Part shown: piece after piece, positions 44,272 to 52,963 of the stretch
Layout: every line of letters begins with the position of its first letter
Numbering within the stretch: position 1 is the first letter of the stretch
NCBI GenBank assembly: GCA_965199915.1
Contig: OZ241348.1
Span: 2,046,001-2,110,000 of the forward strand
Reading direction: 5' to 3'
Length of the DNA: 64,000 nucleotides
Source: VXYL01 sp965199915
GTDB lineage: Bacteria > Pseudomonadota > Gammaproteobacteria > Pseudomonadales > Azotimanducaceae
Position numbers and translations under genes: made by a program
The notes under the pieces: model-generated
Database searches by the model: none
Told to the model about the DNA's origin: nothing
Seen by the model: only the letters and a program-made list of their open reading frames with translations

Positions 44272-45126
44272 ATGGCGCTTCGCGAGGACGCGGGAGGCGA
44301 CGAGCGCTCCGGCGCAAGCGGCGAACGGCAACGCCGTCGCGGTGTCTACCTGTTGCCGAACCTCATCACCACGGCGGGCCTCTTCGCCGGTTTCTACGCC
44401 ATCGTGGCCGCGGCCAATGGGGACTTCGTGAAGGCGGCGCTTGCCATCTACGCCGCGTTCATTCTCGACACCTTGGACGGCCGGGTGGCGCGCTGGACCC
44501 GCTCCGAGAGCGATTTCGGCGCCGAGTACGACAGCCTTTCCGACATGGTGGCGTTTGGCGTGGCGCCCGCGTTGGTGGCGTTTTTTTGGGCGCTCTCCAG
44601 CCTCGGTCAGTTCGGCTGGGTGTTCGCTTTCGTGTACATGGCTTGCGCGGGGTTGCGCCTCGCGCGTTTCAACACGAAGGGCGACAACGCCACGTTCACC
44701 GGCCTCGCCAGCCCGTCGGCGGCGGCGATCATCGCCAGCAGCGTGTGGATCTGGAGCGAATACGTCACCCGCGCCACCGGCTTCGCCGCCTACGCGATGG
44801 CGGCGCTGACCGGCGCGGTGGGCCTCTTGATGGTGTCTCAGTTCACCTACTTCTCGCCGAAGGAACTGCACCTCAAGGGGCGCGTGCCGTTTTTCACGCT
44901 GGTGGCGGCGGTGCTGATCTTCGCCACCATCTTGATCGACCCGCCGCGCGTGCTGCTCGCCTGCTTCCTGGTCTACGCGCTGTCCGGCCCGGTCGCGCAC
45001 CTGCGGCGCCGGCGCCGGGCGGGCACGCGGCCGCCAACGCGATCCGGCGCGGTCAACCCTGCCGGCGTCAACCCGGTTGACGACGCCAAACCCGCCGAGG
45101 AACACCATGTTGATCAGAGCCCCTAG
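44272..45126 (+). CDS. pssA: CDP-diacylglycerol-serine O-phosphatidyltransferase
   Basis: This membrane enzyme makes phosphatidylserine. The CDP-alcohol phosphotransferase motif is complete: D-G-x2-A-R-x8-G-x3-D-x3-D within LDTLDGRVARWTRSESDFG and EYDSLSDMVAFG. Several membrane helices follow, and NLITTAGLFAGFYAI is the first. The C-terminus is a basic, proline-rich tail. Three starts are possible: TTG 44224, GTG 44248 (with GGAG six bases upstream) and ATG 44272. I chose the ATG because it opens just before the conserved core; the GTG is a fair alternative. It overlaps msrP by 20 bp. Confidence 0.9.
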   Translation: MALREDAGGDERSGASGERQRRRGVYLLPNLITTAGLFAGFYAIVAAANGDFVKAALAIYAAFILDTLDGRVARWTRSESDFGAEYDSLSDMVAFGVAPALVAFFWALSSLGQFGWVFAFVYMACAGLRLARFNTKGDNATFTGLASPSAAAIIASSVWIWSEYVTRATGFAAYAMAALTGAVGLLMVSQFTYFSPKELHLKGRVPFFTLVAAVLIFATILIDPPRVLLACFLVYALSGPVAHLRRRRRAGTRPPTRSGAVNPAGVNPVDDAKPAEEHHVDQSP

Positions 45127-46057
45127 CGACATCCAACCTTCCGAGATCACGCCGGAGCGCGTGTACCGCTCGCGGCGTGCGTTCCTTGGCCGGTCGTTGG
45201 CAGCCGCCGGCTTGGCGGCCGCGCCGCCGGCGGTGGCCTTGCCGGCCGCTTGGCTCGATGGGCGCGAGGTGCGCCCCGGCGCGCCGATCGGCGAGGATCT
45301 GACGCCCGAGCGCGACGCCACGAGCTACAATAACTTCTACGAGTTCGGCACGGACAAGCGCGACCCCGCCGCCCACGCGCACGAGATGGCGGTCGATCCG
45401 TGGACGGTGAAGGTGTCTGGCGAAGTGGCCAAGCCGGGCAGCATCGGCATTGAAGACCTGCTCGCCGGCATCGACTTGGAGGAGCGCATCTACCGGCTGC
45501 GCTGCGTGGAGGCGTGGTCGATGGTCATCCCGTGGATCGGCTTTCCGATCAAGAAGGTGCTCGACAAGTTCGCGCCCACCGGCGACGCCAAATACGTGGC
45601 GTTCAAGACGCTGCTGCGGCCGTCGGAGATGCGCGGGCAGCGGTCGCTCGCCTCCAACATCGACTGGCCCTATGTGGAGGGCCTCCGGCTCGACGAGGCG
45701 AACCATCCACTGGCGATCTTCGCGGTGGGGATGTACGGCAAAGTGCTGCCCAACCAGAACGGCGCGCCCCTGCGCATCGTCGTGCCGTGGAAGTACGGCT
45801 TCAAGAGCATCAAGTCGATCGTCGAGATCCGCCTCACGCGGCGGCAGCCGCCGACCACCTGGAACCTCGCGCAGCCGCGCGAGTACGGCTTCTACGCCAA
45901 CGTGAACCCCAACGTGGACCATCCGCGCTGGAGCCAAGCCAGCGAAAAGCGCCTGCCGGCGGGCATTTTCGCGTCGCGCATCCCCACGCGGATGTTCAAC
46001 GGGTACGACGAAGCGGCCGGCCTGTACGCCGGTTTGGATTTGCGCCGCCATTTCTAG
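45107..46057 (+). CDS. msrP: Periplasmic methionine sulfoxide reductase, molybdenum subunit MsrP
   Basis: The 316-residue protein is the molybdopterin-containing subunit that repairs oxidised methionines in periplasmic proteins. A twin-arginine export motif SRRAFLG is followed by a hydrophobic stretch (SLAAAGLAAAPPAVA). The core has the molybdenum-ligand Cys in RLRCVEAWSM and the family stretch YNNFYEFGTDK. The ATG at 45107 has GAGGA just ahead; it lies inside the end of pssA. msrQ follows after a hairpin repeat. Confidence 0.94.
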   Translation: MLIRAPSDIQPSEITPERVYRSRRAFLGRSLAAAGLAAAPPAVALPAAWLDGREVRPGAPIGEDLTPERDATSYNNFYEFGTDKRDPAAHAHEMAVDPWTVKVSGEVAKPGSIGIEDLLAGIDLEERIYRLRCVEAWSMVIPWIGFPIKKVLDKFAPTGDAKYVAFKTLLRPSEMRGQRSLASNIDWPYVEGLRLDEANHPLAIFAVGMYGKVLPNQNGAPLRIVVPWKYGFKSIKSIVEIRLTRRQPPTTWNLAQPREYGFYANVNPNVDHPRWSQASEKRLPAGIFASRIPTRMFNGYDEAAGLYAGLDLRRHF

Positions 46058-46095
46058 GCGCGCCCCTGCGGGGCGCGCCTTGGCGCAGAACTTGA
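46057..46095 (+). repeat. Dispersed hairpin repeat between msrP and msrQ
   Basis: A perfect hairpin GGCGCGCC-CCTGCGG-GGCGCGCC starts in the msrP stop codon and is followed by GGCGCAGAACTTGA, as in the copy at 3501. It may fine-tune or attenuate msrQ. Confidence 0.6.
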
Positions 46096-46109
46096 GCCGG
46101 CGGTTGCGC

Positions 46110-46718
46110 ATGACCGCCTTCAAGGCGCTGCTCTTCGGTTTGCTCGCGCTGCCGCTGGCGTTGCTCGGCGCGGACGTGTGGCGGGAACTCGGCGCGCCGG
46201 GCAGCGCCCTTGGCCCGGATCCCCAGGAAGCCATGCTCCACCACCTTGGCGGTTGGGGTCTGCGGTTCTTGCTGCTGACCCTCGCCGTCTCGCCGGCGGC
46301 GCGCCTTGCGGGGCAGCCGGTGTTGGTGCGTTTTCGGCGCATGATCGGCTTGTGGGCGTTCGCCTACGTCGCGCTGCACTTCGCCGTCTATCTGGCCCTC
46401 TTGGCCGGTTTCGATCCGCTGGTCGTCGCCGCCGACATCTACAAGCGCCCCTACATCACCGTCGGCTTCGGCGCCCTGCTGGCGCTCGCGCCGTTGGCCG
46501 TCACCTCCACGCGGGCTTGGCAGCGGCGCCTCGGACGCCGTTGGAAGACGTTGCACAGGTTGGTCTATCCGGCCGCCATCGCCGCGTGGACGCACTTGTT
46601 CTGGCTCTCAAAGGCCAGCTATCAGGATGCCGCGATCTACGGCGCGGCGCTCGCGCTGCTGCTCGGCGAGCGTGTGCTGCGCTACGCGTTGCGCGTCAAG
46701 AGGCGCGGTGCAAGCTGA
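46110..46718 (+). CDS. msrQ: Membrane heme subunit MsrQ
   Basis: The 202-residue integral membrane protein carries electrons from the quinone pool to MsrP. Six hydrophobic segments are seen, with heme-ligand-type histidines in MLHHLGGWGLRFLLL, YVALHFAVYL and TLHRLVYPAAIAAWTHLF. The ATG at 46110 gives a normal N-terminus (MTAFKALLFGLLA); a TTG at 46080 would add ten residues that derive from the hairpin repeat. It forms an operon with msrP. Confidence 0.9.
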   Translation: MTAFKALLFGLLALPLALLGADVWRELGAPGSALGPDPQEAMLHHLGGWGLRFLLLTLAVSPAARLAGQPVLVRFRRMIGLWAFAYVALHFAVYLALLAGFDPLVVAADIYKRPYITVGFGALLALAPLAVTSTRAWQRRLGRRWKTLHRLVYPAAIAAWTHLFWLSKASYQDAAIYGAALALLLGERVLRYALRVKRRGAS

Positions 46719-46774
46719 CGGGCCGTGCGTTGCGCGCGCGGGGCCTGCGGACATCCCGCGCCGCGTGCCGGCGT

Positions 46775-48184
46775 TCAATTTGGCGGCTCTTGGCTTGCGC
46801 CAAGGCCTTGGCTTGCGCCGAGGCGCAATTGCCGCAACGTCGCCGCAAGCTCGTCGAGCGGCGCGGCGCCGCGCATGTCCAGCACGAGTTGGCCGCGGGC
46901 GATGCGTCCAACCACCGCGGGGCGCAGTCGGCGCAATGCCGCCGCGCATTCGCGCAGCCGCGCGCCACTGTCGAAACTCAGCGTCACGGCGCGGCTCCGC
47001 AGCGCGTGGCCGGGCAGGGCGCCGCTGCCGAGTCGCGCTTGGCTCGGCACGCTGGCCACGGTCGCGCCCGGAATGGCGCGCAGGGCGTCGGCGACGACGG
47101 CCGCGCGCCGGTCGAGCTCCGCCATCGGCAAGGCGAGGTTGCGGAGCAGGGGAATCCGCTCCGCCACGGTGTCCGCGTTCTCGTAGGCCTTGAGGGTTTC
47201 GTCGAGCAGCGCGAGGGCGAGTTTGTCCAGCCGCAGCGCGCGTTTCATGGGATTGGCGTTGACGCGCTCGATGAGCGCCCGCCGCCCGACCAGGATGCCC
47301 GCTTGCCCGCCGCCGAGCAGCTTGTCGCCGGAGAAAGTCACCAAGTCCGCGCCGCCGGCGAGCAACTCTTGCGCCGTCGGCTCGCGGGGCAGGCCGAAAC
47401 GCCGCATGTCCACCAAGGCGCCGCTGCCGGCGTCCACCATGACGGCAAGGCCGTGGCGGTGGGCTATCGCCGCCAGTTCGCGGACGGAAACGGCGCGCGT
47501 GAAGCCGCTCATCCGATAGTTGCTCGGGTGCGCCTTGAGCAGCAGCGCGGTGTGTTCGCCGATGGCGTCTTCGTAGTCGCTTGCGTGCGTGCGGTTGGTC
47601 GCGCCGACTTCGCGCAGACGGCAGCCGGCGCGTTCCATCACCTCGGGCAGTCGGAACGAGCCGCCGATCTCGATGAGTTCGCCGCGCGAGACCGGCACTT
47701 CCCGGCCAAGCGCCAAGGTGTTCAGCGCCAGCAACACCGCGGCCGCGTTGTTGTTGACCACGGTGGCGGCCTCCGCGCCGGTGAGCAGGCGCAGACGGTG
47801 GGCGACGATTCTCTCCCGGTCGCCGCGCCGCCCGGAGGCGAGGTCGAACTCCAAGGTGACCGGCCGGGTGGCGGCTTGCAGCGCGGCTTGCGCGATCTCC
47901 GGGGAAAGAATGCTGCGGCCAAGATTGCTGTGTACCAACACGCCGGTGAGATTGAACACCGTCTGGTAGCCGTGGCCCACATGCGCTCGCAGCCACCGCT
48001 CGACGGGCGCGGCGTAGCCGGTGGGGGTCGCCGCCCAAGCGGGCGGATCTTCGACGGAGCGGGCAGCGGCTTGCAGCGCCCGCACGGTCTCCTTCACGGT
48101 TGCCAGCCCCCAGCGTCGCGCCAGCGCGTCCACGCTGCGCTCGCGCAGCACGTTGTCGACGCTGGGCAGCTGGCGGCGCGGCAT
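46775..48184 (-). CDS. selA: L-seryl-tRNA(Sec) selenium transferase SelA
   Basis: The 469-residue pyridoxal-phosphate enzyme converts Ser-tRNA(Sec) to Sec-tRNA(Sec). Family signatures are LPSVDNVL at the start, FNLTGVLVHSNLGRS, VVNNNAAAVLLAL, and the PLP lysine in TFSGDKLLGGGQAG. The length matches SelA. Its presence implies selenocysteine use, but selB, selC and selD are not in the window, although selB is often the next gene. It converges on msrQ, and its start faces the AddB-like gene. Confidence 0.95.
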   Translation of the reverse strand: MPRRQLPSVDNVLRERSVDALARRWGLATVKETVRALQAAARSVEDPPAWAATPTGYAAPVERWLRAHVGHGYQTVFNLTGVLVHSNLGRSILSPEIAQAALQAATRPVTLEFDLASGRRGDRERIVAHRLRLLTGAEAATVVNNNAAAVLLALNTLALGREVPVSRGELIEIGGSFRLPEVMERAGCRLREVGATNRTHASDYEDAIGEHTALLLKAHPSNYRMSGFTRAVSVRELAAIAHRHGLAVMVDAGSGALVDMRRFGLPREPTAQELLAGGADLVTFSGDKLLGGGQAGILVGRRALIERVNANPMKRALRLDKLALALLDETLKAYENADTVAERIPLLRNLALPMAELDRRAAVVADALRAIPGATVASVPSQARLGSGALPGHALRSRAVTLSFDSGARLRECAAALRRLRPAVVGRIARGQLVLDMRGAAPLDELAATLRQLRLGASQGLGASQEPPN

Positions 48185-48259
48185 GGGCGAGAGACTACCA
48201 CCGACTTCTAGCGCGGATCGCCCCGGCTTCGGGGGCGGCACGGCGGTTAACATTCGTCC

Positions 48260-50869
48260 ATGTTCGTGCGCTTTGGCCGGCACCGCGACGGGCTTCACCC
48301 GGCGCCGATGGACACCGCCATCGGTGAAATCACCGTCGGGCCGCGGGGCCTGTTGCGGCTGCTGGAAAGCGATCTCGGCATTCCACCGGCCGATGCGCAC
48401 GCGGCGGAGGCGGTCGCCCGCTACCGCTCCTGCTTGGACGCGGCCAACGACCTGACGCGCTTCTACCACGCTTCGTTCGGCGTGGATCCCGTGGGGGTGG
48501 CGCGCACGCTGTTCGATTGGCGGCGCGCGTGGTATCTGCACGGGTGGGACGGCACGTTCCCACCCGTCGCGCCGCCGCGTCTGATGGACTTGGCGGCGGT
48601 GGAGAAGCTGGCGGCGGGACGGGTTCCGCCCGGTTTCGGCGAGAGGATTCGGCGCGTACTCGCGCTTCTGGAGTCTCGCCGCACGCAGGTCGACGCCCTC
48701 GAACTGCTCGACCCTCGGCAAGACTTGCCGCCCATGTGGCGGCGCTTGGTTCAGCGGCTTGGCGGCGTTGAGCGTGGCGTGCCGGCGCGCGGCGCCGCGC
48801 CGCCGGATTCGGACCTGGGCAGGCTGCAGGCGCTGCTCGCGGCGGACCGGCCCACGCCGTTGACCGGCGACGGTTCGCTCCTCGTCGTGCGCGCCGTCTC
48901 CCGCGACGTCACCGCGCAAGCGGTGGCGGAAATGCTGCGCCGCGAGAAAGACCTGCGAAGAGTCGTGGTCGTCGCCAGCCGCGACGGCATCGTTCTCGAC
49001 AACGCCTTGCAGCGCGTAGGCCTGCCGCGCGCCGGCTTTCAGCACTATTCGCCGTTCCGCGCCGCCAGCCAAGTGGCGAAGCTGGCCTTGGCGCTGGTGT
49101 GGGAACCCTTGGACCCGCACCGCCTGCTGCAATTCCTCATCCACCCGCTGTCGCCGCTGCCGTGGAAGGCGCGCACGCGCTTGGCGGAGGCCGTGGCGGC
49201 GCAACCCGGCATCGGCGGCCCCGAATGGAACAAGGCCATGCAAGACATGGCGGAACACGCCGCCGAGATCCGGTTCTGGACCACGCCGGAACGGCATCCG
49301 GTGGCGCAAGGCGCGCCGGTGGAAGCGCTGCGCGAGCGGGTGGGCCGCACCGCCACATGGCTGGCCAAGCGGCTGGCCGCGACCAGCGGCGACGAGCCGG
49401 TTCAGGTTTACCGCGCCGCGTACAGCCAAGCCGACGCTTTGGCCAACACCTTGGCGCAGCGGCAAGACGCCGGCGTGGCGCACATCGCCAAAGTGGAGGT
49501 GGATCGCCTGGTGGACGAGGTCACGCGGCCGCTGCCGGACGAGACGACCGCGCCGGACGCCGGCCATGTGCCCGCCACGGAGCATCCGGGCAACGTCACC
49601 GAGGTGGTCGAGCAGGTGTTCTGGTGGGATGTCGCGCCAACGCGCATGGATTTGACGCCCACCTTCTCGCCGGCGGAACGCGCCGCGCTCGCCGCCGCCG
49701 GCGTCGCCCTTCCCGATGCCCAGAACAAGATCGCCGCCGAGACGAGGGCCTGGCGGTGCGCCGTGTTGAACTGCCGGCGGCGGCTGGTGCTCGTCGTCCA
49801 CGACGACGACGATGGCGCGCGCCATCCGCTTTGGGGGCGCATCGCGGGTCAGCTCAAGGGTTGGAAGGAAGCCCGGTTGGACGAAGGCTTGCTGCAAGGG
49901 CGCGCGGAATCGCTGGCGGCGCTGGCGATTGCCGCGCCGCCGCTCGCGCCGCGGCCGCTGCCGCGCAAGCGCCGCTGGTGGCGCTTGGACGCGCCGATTC
50001 CGCGCCGCGAGGCCGAGTCCTACAGCAGCCTCGACAAGGCGTACTACCACCCCCACCAATGGGTGCTCGGCTACCACGCGCGCTTGCGCGGCAGCCGCAT
50101 CACCGGCGTGGCGGACGGCGCGTTGCTGTACGGCAGTCTCGCGCACCGGGTGTTCGAGAAGTTCTTCGCCGAGAACGCGAACTGGCGCGCGCTCTCCAAA
50201 GCGAAGGCGCAATGCTGGCTCGACGCCACCTTGGACAACCTGATAGAGACGGAAGGCGCCGTGCTGTTGGAACACGGGCGGGCGGTGGACCGGCAGCGCG
50301 TCACCACCACCTTGGAGCGTTGCCTGTTCGGCTTGTTGGAACACTTGCAACGCGCCGGCGTGGTGCGGGCGACCTCCGAGCAAGCGATTGAAAAGCCCTT
50401 CGACGGCGGCGTTCTGAGCGGCTACGCGGATCTGGTCCTGGAGCGCGCGGACGGCGCGCGCGCCGTGCTGGACGCGAAGTGGGGCAGCGAGCCCTACCGC
50501 AAGGCGGAGATCGAGCAAGGGCGCCACCTGCAGCTCGCCGTGTACGGCTACACGCTGCAAGAAGACGGCAGCTGGCCCGCATGCGGCTACTACATCGTCA
50601 CCACCGGCAACGTGCTCGCCCCGGAGCGGGGCTTCTTTGCTGCCGCGCCACTCGCGCGGAACGCCGAGGACGCGCGGAAGGTTTGGGAGCGGAGTCTCGC
50701 GACCCGCCGCTGGCGCTTGGATCAGCTGTGGCGCGGCGCGATCGAGGTGAACGCCGGCGCCGAGCCGGACGCCGCTTCCGCGCCACCCGCCGGGGGGTTG
50801 GAGACCCGCGTTGACGCCGATCGGTTCGACGACTTCGTCTGGCTCACCGGCGTGGCGCCGTCGCAATGA
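48260..50869 (+). CDS. AddB-like PD-(D/E)XK nuclease
   Basis: The 869-residue protein resembles the nuclease-bearing partner of UvrD-like helicases. The C-terminal nuclease core is clear: GVADGALLYGSLAHRVFE, GYADLVLE, VLDAKWGSEPYRK and HLQLAVYGYTL supply the G-x-D, D-x-K and Q-x3-Y elements. The N-terminal half is weakly helicase-like. No iron-sulfur cysteine set is evident. It is coupled by four bases to the membrane protein gene downstream and, beyond it, to the AddA-like helicase, so it probably belongs to one double-strand break repair complex. Confidence 0.8.
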   Translation: MFVRFGRHRDGLHPAPMDTAIGEITVGPRGLLRLLESDLGIPPADAHAAEAVARYRSCLDAANDLTRFYHASFGVDPVGVARTLFDWRRAWYLHGWDGTFPPVAPPRLMDLAAVEKLAAGRVPPGFGERIRRVLALLESRRTQVDALELLDPRQDLPPMWRRLVQRLGGVERGVPARGAAPPDSDLGRLQALLAADRPTPLTGDGSLLVVRAVSRDVTAQAVAEMLRREKDLRRVVVVASRDGIVLDNALQRVGLPRAGFQHYSPFRAASQVAKLALALVWEPLDPHRLLQFLIHPLSPLPWKARTRLAEAVAAQPGIGGPEWNKAMQDMAEHAAEIRFWTTPERHPVAQGAPVEALRERVGRTATWLAKRLAATSGDEPVQVYRAAYSQADALANTLAQRQDAGVAHIAKVEVDRLVDEVTRPLPDETTAPDAGHVPATEHPGNVTEVVEQVFWWDVAPTRMDLTPTFSPAERAALAAAGVALPDAQNKIAAETRAWRCAVLNCRRRLVLVVHDDDDGARHPLWGRIAGQLKGWKEARLDEGLLQGRAESLAALAIAAPPLAPRPLPRKRRWWRLDAPIPRREAESYSSLDKAYYHPHQWVLGYHARLRGSRITGVADGALLYGSLAHRVFEKFFAENANWRALSKAKAQCWLDATLDNLIETEGAVLLEHGRAVDRQRVTTTLERCLFGLLEHLQRAGVVRATSEQAIEKPFDGGVLSGYADLVLERADGARAVLDAKWGSEPYRKAEIEQGRHLQLAVYGYTLQEDGSWPACGYYIVTTGNVLAPERGFFAAAPLARNAEDARKVWERSLATRRWRLDQLWRGAIEVNAGAEPDAASAPPAGGLETRVDADRFDDFVWLTGVAPSQ

Positions 50870-50931
50870 ACCGCTGCGGCCAGTCACCTCCGTCAGTGCC
50901 GGTGGCGGCACGGCCTACCGGCCTCCGAGGG
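50860..50931 (+). repeat. Degraded copy of the helicase gene's 5' end
   Basis: GTCGCAATGAACCGCTGCGG at the junction matches GTCGCAATGAAACGCTGGGG at the helicase start (52884). The similarity continues with small gaps to CCTACCGGC...CCGAGG. It supplies the first 20-odd codons of the membrane protein gene. Confidence 0.6.
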
Positions 50932-52893
50932 ATTTTGAGCGGGCGCTGCTGGGCCGGCGCCGCCGGCCTCGCCGTCTGGACGTTGCTCGGCGTGTGCTTG
51001 GTGCTTGCGCGGCAGGTCGAGTTTGGCGTCGGGCTGGAGTTCGACTCCGCGGACTACGTCAACGTCGCGCGCAACCTGGCGAGTGGCCAACCGCTGCTCC
51101 AGCACAACCAGGAGCGACCTTATGTCGCACAAGGACCGCTGTATCCGGTGCTGCTCGTGGTTGCCGGTTTCGGCGTGTTCGACCCGCTCCAGGTTGCGGG
51201 GCCGTTGAACGCCGCGTTGTTCGGCACCATGGTCTGGGTCTGCGGCGCCTTCCTGCGCCGGCGGTTGGCCACGCTGCCGGCCTGGGCGCAATGCGGCTGC
51301 GCCGCCATCGCCGTCAGCCCGTTGCTGGTCGATTCCGCCGCCGCGGCAATGCCCACCACGGCATTCGCGCTGCTGATCGCATGCGCGCTGATCTGCGTCG
51401 CCGAGCGCGACCTCCGCTGGCGGCGCGTGGCGCTCGCCGCGATGTTCTCGGCTTTGGTCTGCTTGACGCGCTACACCGGCGTCGCGTTGGTGGCCGCGGT
51501 GTCGGTCGCGCTCTTGCTGCCGTCTGCGTCCATTGGGATCAAGCAGCGGGGGTCCCGAGCGGCTGTGTACGCGACGGTGGCATTGGCGCCGCTCGGCATG
51601 TGGCTGCTGAGAAACCACCTGCTCACCGGCACGCTTACCGGCTCGAGGGTCTACGAAGCGGTGGGTTGGACCGTTGCGCTCCAAGCGATGGGCGACGAAA
51701 TGGCCAAATGGGTGTTCTTGGAGCTGCCGATCGAGGATTGGTTCGGCGCCGGCTGGGTGGCGCTGGTGGCGTTTGCTCTCGCACTTGCATTCTGCGTTGT
51801 CGCGCGGCGCAAACGGGTCGGCGCGGAGATTCGGTACCCGTTGCTGGTGTTCGGCGGATTCGTCTTGGCGCACTGCGCCTTGGTCGTGGCCGCGCTGGCC
51901 GGCCACACCGCGTTCAATTTCAACCCAAGGTATCTCGCACCGGTCTACATTCCCCTCCTCGTGGTGGTCTGGCTTGCCATCGGCGCGGCTTGTTCGACAA
52001 CGCGCCCGTCGGAGGGCGGAAGAGCGATGCGTCCACGGCCGAAGAGGTTGGTTGTTGTCGTGGCGCTTGCGGTTGTCTTGATGACATGGCTCGCCTACCA
52101 AGGAGCTATGCACGAGTCCGCCATCGTGGCGCGGAACGCCCGCGGGTTCTTTTTCGACGGGCCGCGGTGGCGCGACTCGGAAATCCTGCGCCATCTCGAC
52201 GCCATCACCACCACCAACCGCGTCTACACAAACACCGGCACCAGCGCACCGGTGTTCTTTCACACGCGCACTCGACCGCACTGGTATTCCTGCCAATATG
52301 TCGAATTCGAACGAGAAGGCGACTATCTGCTTTGGTTTGAGCAAGTTCCCGAGCCATGCCTCCACATAGGTCGGGATGAGACCTTCGCGATGTCCGGGTG
52401 GGACTTGGTGCGCGACTTCGCCGACGGCGTGCTGCTGCGCTTCAATGCGGCATCGGACGCCACGCTGGCGGACGCCGTCTGGGCGCACTTCGTGCCGAGC
52501 CGCCAGCCGGTGCGCGAGGCGTTCTGGACCCTGCATCTGGACGCCAGGCGGCTGGTGTACGCCAAGACCCCTTGCGACGCCGCCGACACCGCGGCGCGCT
52601 TCTTCGCGCATGTCCAAGCGCGCTCCAACCGCGCGTTGCCGCCGCACCGCCAAGATTTCGGCTTCGACAACTTGGATTTCGCCTTCGCCCACCGCGGCTT
52701 GGCGCTTCCCGGCGGGTCGCGCCGATGCGTGGCGTTCGTCGAGTTGCCGCGCTATCCGCTGGCAAGCCTCCGCACCGGTCAGTTCGACGAACGGGACGAA
52801 CGGGAGCTTTGGTCCGCGCGCATAGATTTCGATGCGGACGATGGCGCCGCCGCCCTGCGTCCGCAATCCGACGACGTTTCACTGTCGCAATGA
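50866..52893 (+). CDS. Membrane glycosyltransferase-like protein (GT39/ArnT-like)
   Basis: The 675-residue protein has about nine to ten membrane helices in its first 430 residues. A periplasmic first loop starts VEFGVGLEFDSADYVNVARNL, and its acidic Asp-Ser-Ala-Asp-Tyr pair resembles lipid-linked-sugar transferases of the GT39 or ArnT type. A soluble C-terminal domain follows (RRLVYAKTPCDAADTAARFF, GFDNLDFAFAHRG, TGQFDERDE) with motifs I have seen repeatedly in envelope proteins of this group. It lies between two genes of a nuclease-helicase pair and overlaps each by four bases (ATGA). The first 22 codons look borrowed from the helicase. The link to DNA repair is probably accidental. Confidence 0.7.
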   Translation: MNRCGQSPPSVPVAARPTGLRGILSGRCWAGAAGLAVWTLLGVCLVLARQVEFGVGLEFDSADYVNVARNLASGQPLLQHNQERPYVAQGPLYPVLLVVAGFGVFDPLQVAGPLNAALFGTMVWVCGAFLRRRLATLPAWAQCGCAAIAVSPLLVDSAAAAMPTTAFALLIACALICVAERDLRWRRVALAAMFSALVCLTRYTGVALVAAVSVALLLPSASIGIKQRGSRAAVYATVALAPLGMWLLRNHLLTGTLTGSRVYEAVGWTVALQAMGDEMAKWVFLELPIEDWFGAGWVALVAFALALAFCVVARRKRVGAEIRYPLLVFGGFVLAHCALVVAALAGHTAFNFNPRYLAPVYIPLLVVVWLAIGAACSTTRPSEGGRAMRPRPKRLVVVVALAVVLMTWLAYQGAMHESAIVARNARGFFFDGPRWRDSEILRHLDAITTTNRVYTNTGTSAPVFFHTRTRPHWYSCQYVEFEREGDYLLWFEQVPEPCLHIGRDETFAMSGWDLVRDFADGVLLRFNAASDATLADAVWAHFVPSRQPVREAFWTLHLDARRLVYAKTPCDAADTAARFFAHVQARSNRALPPHRQDFGFDNLDFAFAHRGLALPGGSRRCVAFVELPRYPLASLRTGQFDERDERELWSARIDFDADDGAAALRPQSDDVSLSQ

Positions 52894-52963
52894 AACGCTG
52901 GGGCCACGTCACGTTCATCAGCGCCGGCGCCGGCAGCGGCAAGACCTACCGGCTCACCGAGGA
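52884..52963 (+). repeat. Intact 5' end of the helicase gene (source of the upstream copy)
   Basis: This segment encodes MKRWGHVTFISAGAGSGKTY, including the Walker A loop, and is the counterpart of the degraded copy at 50860-50931. Confidence 0.6.

Noticed and set aside
48185..50911. Long minus-strand open frame running on upstream of selA
   Set aside because: It is antisense to the AddB-like gene, has no family motifs, and selA has its own normal start at 48184.
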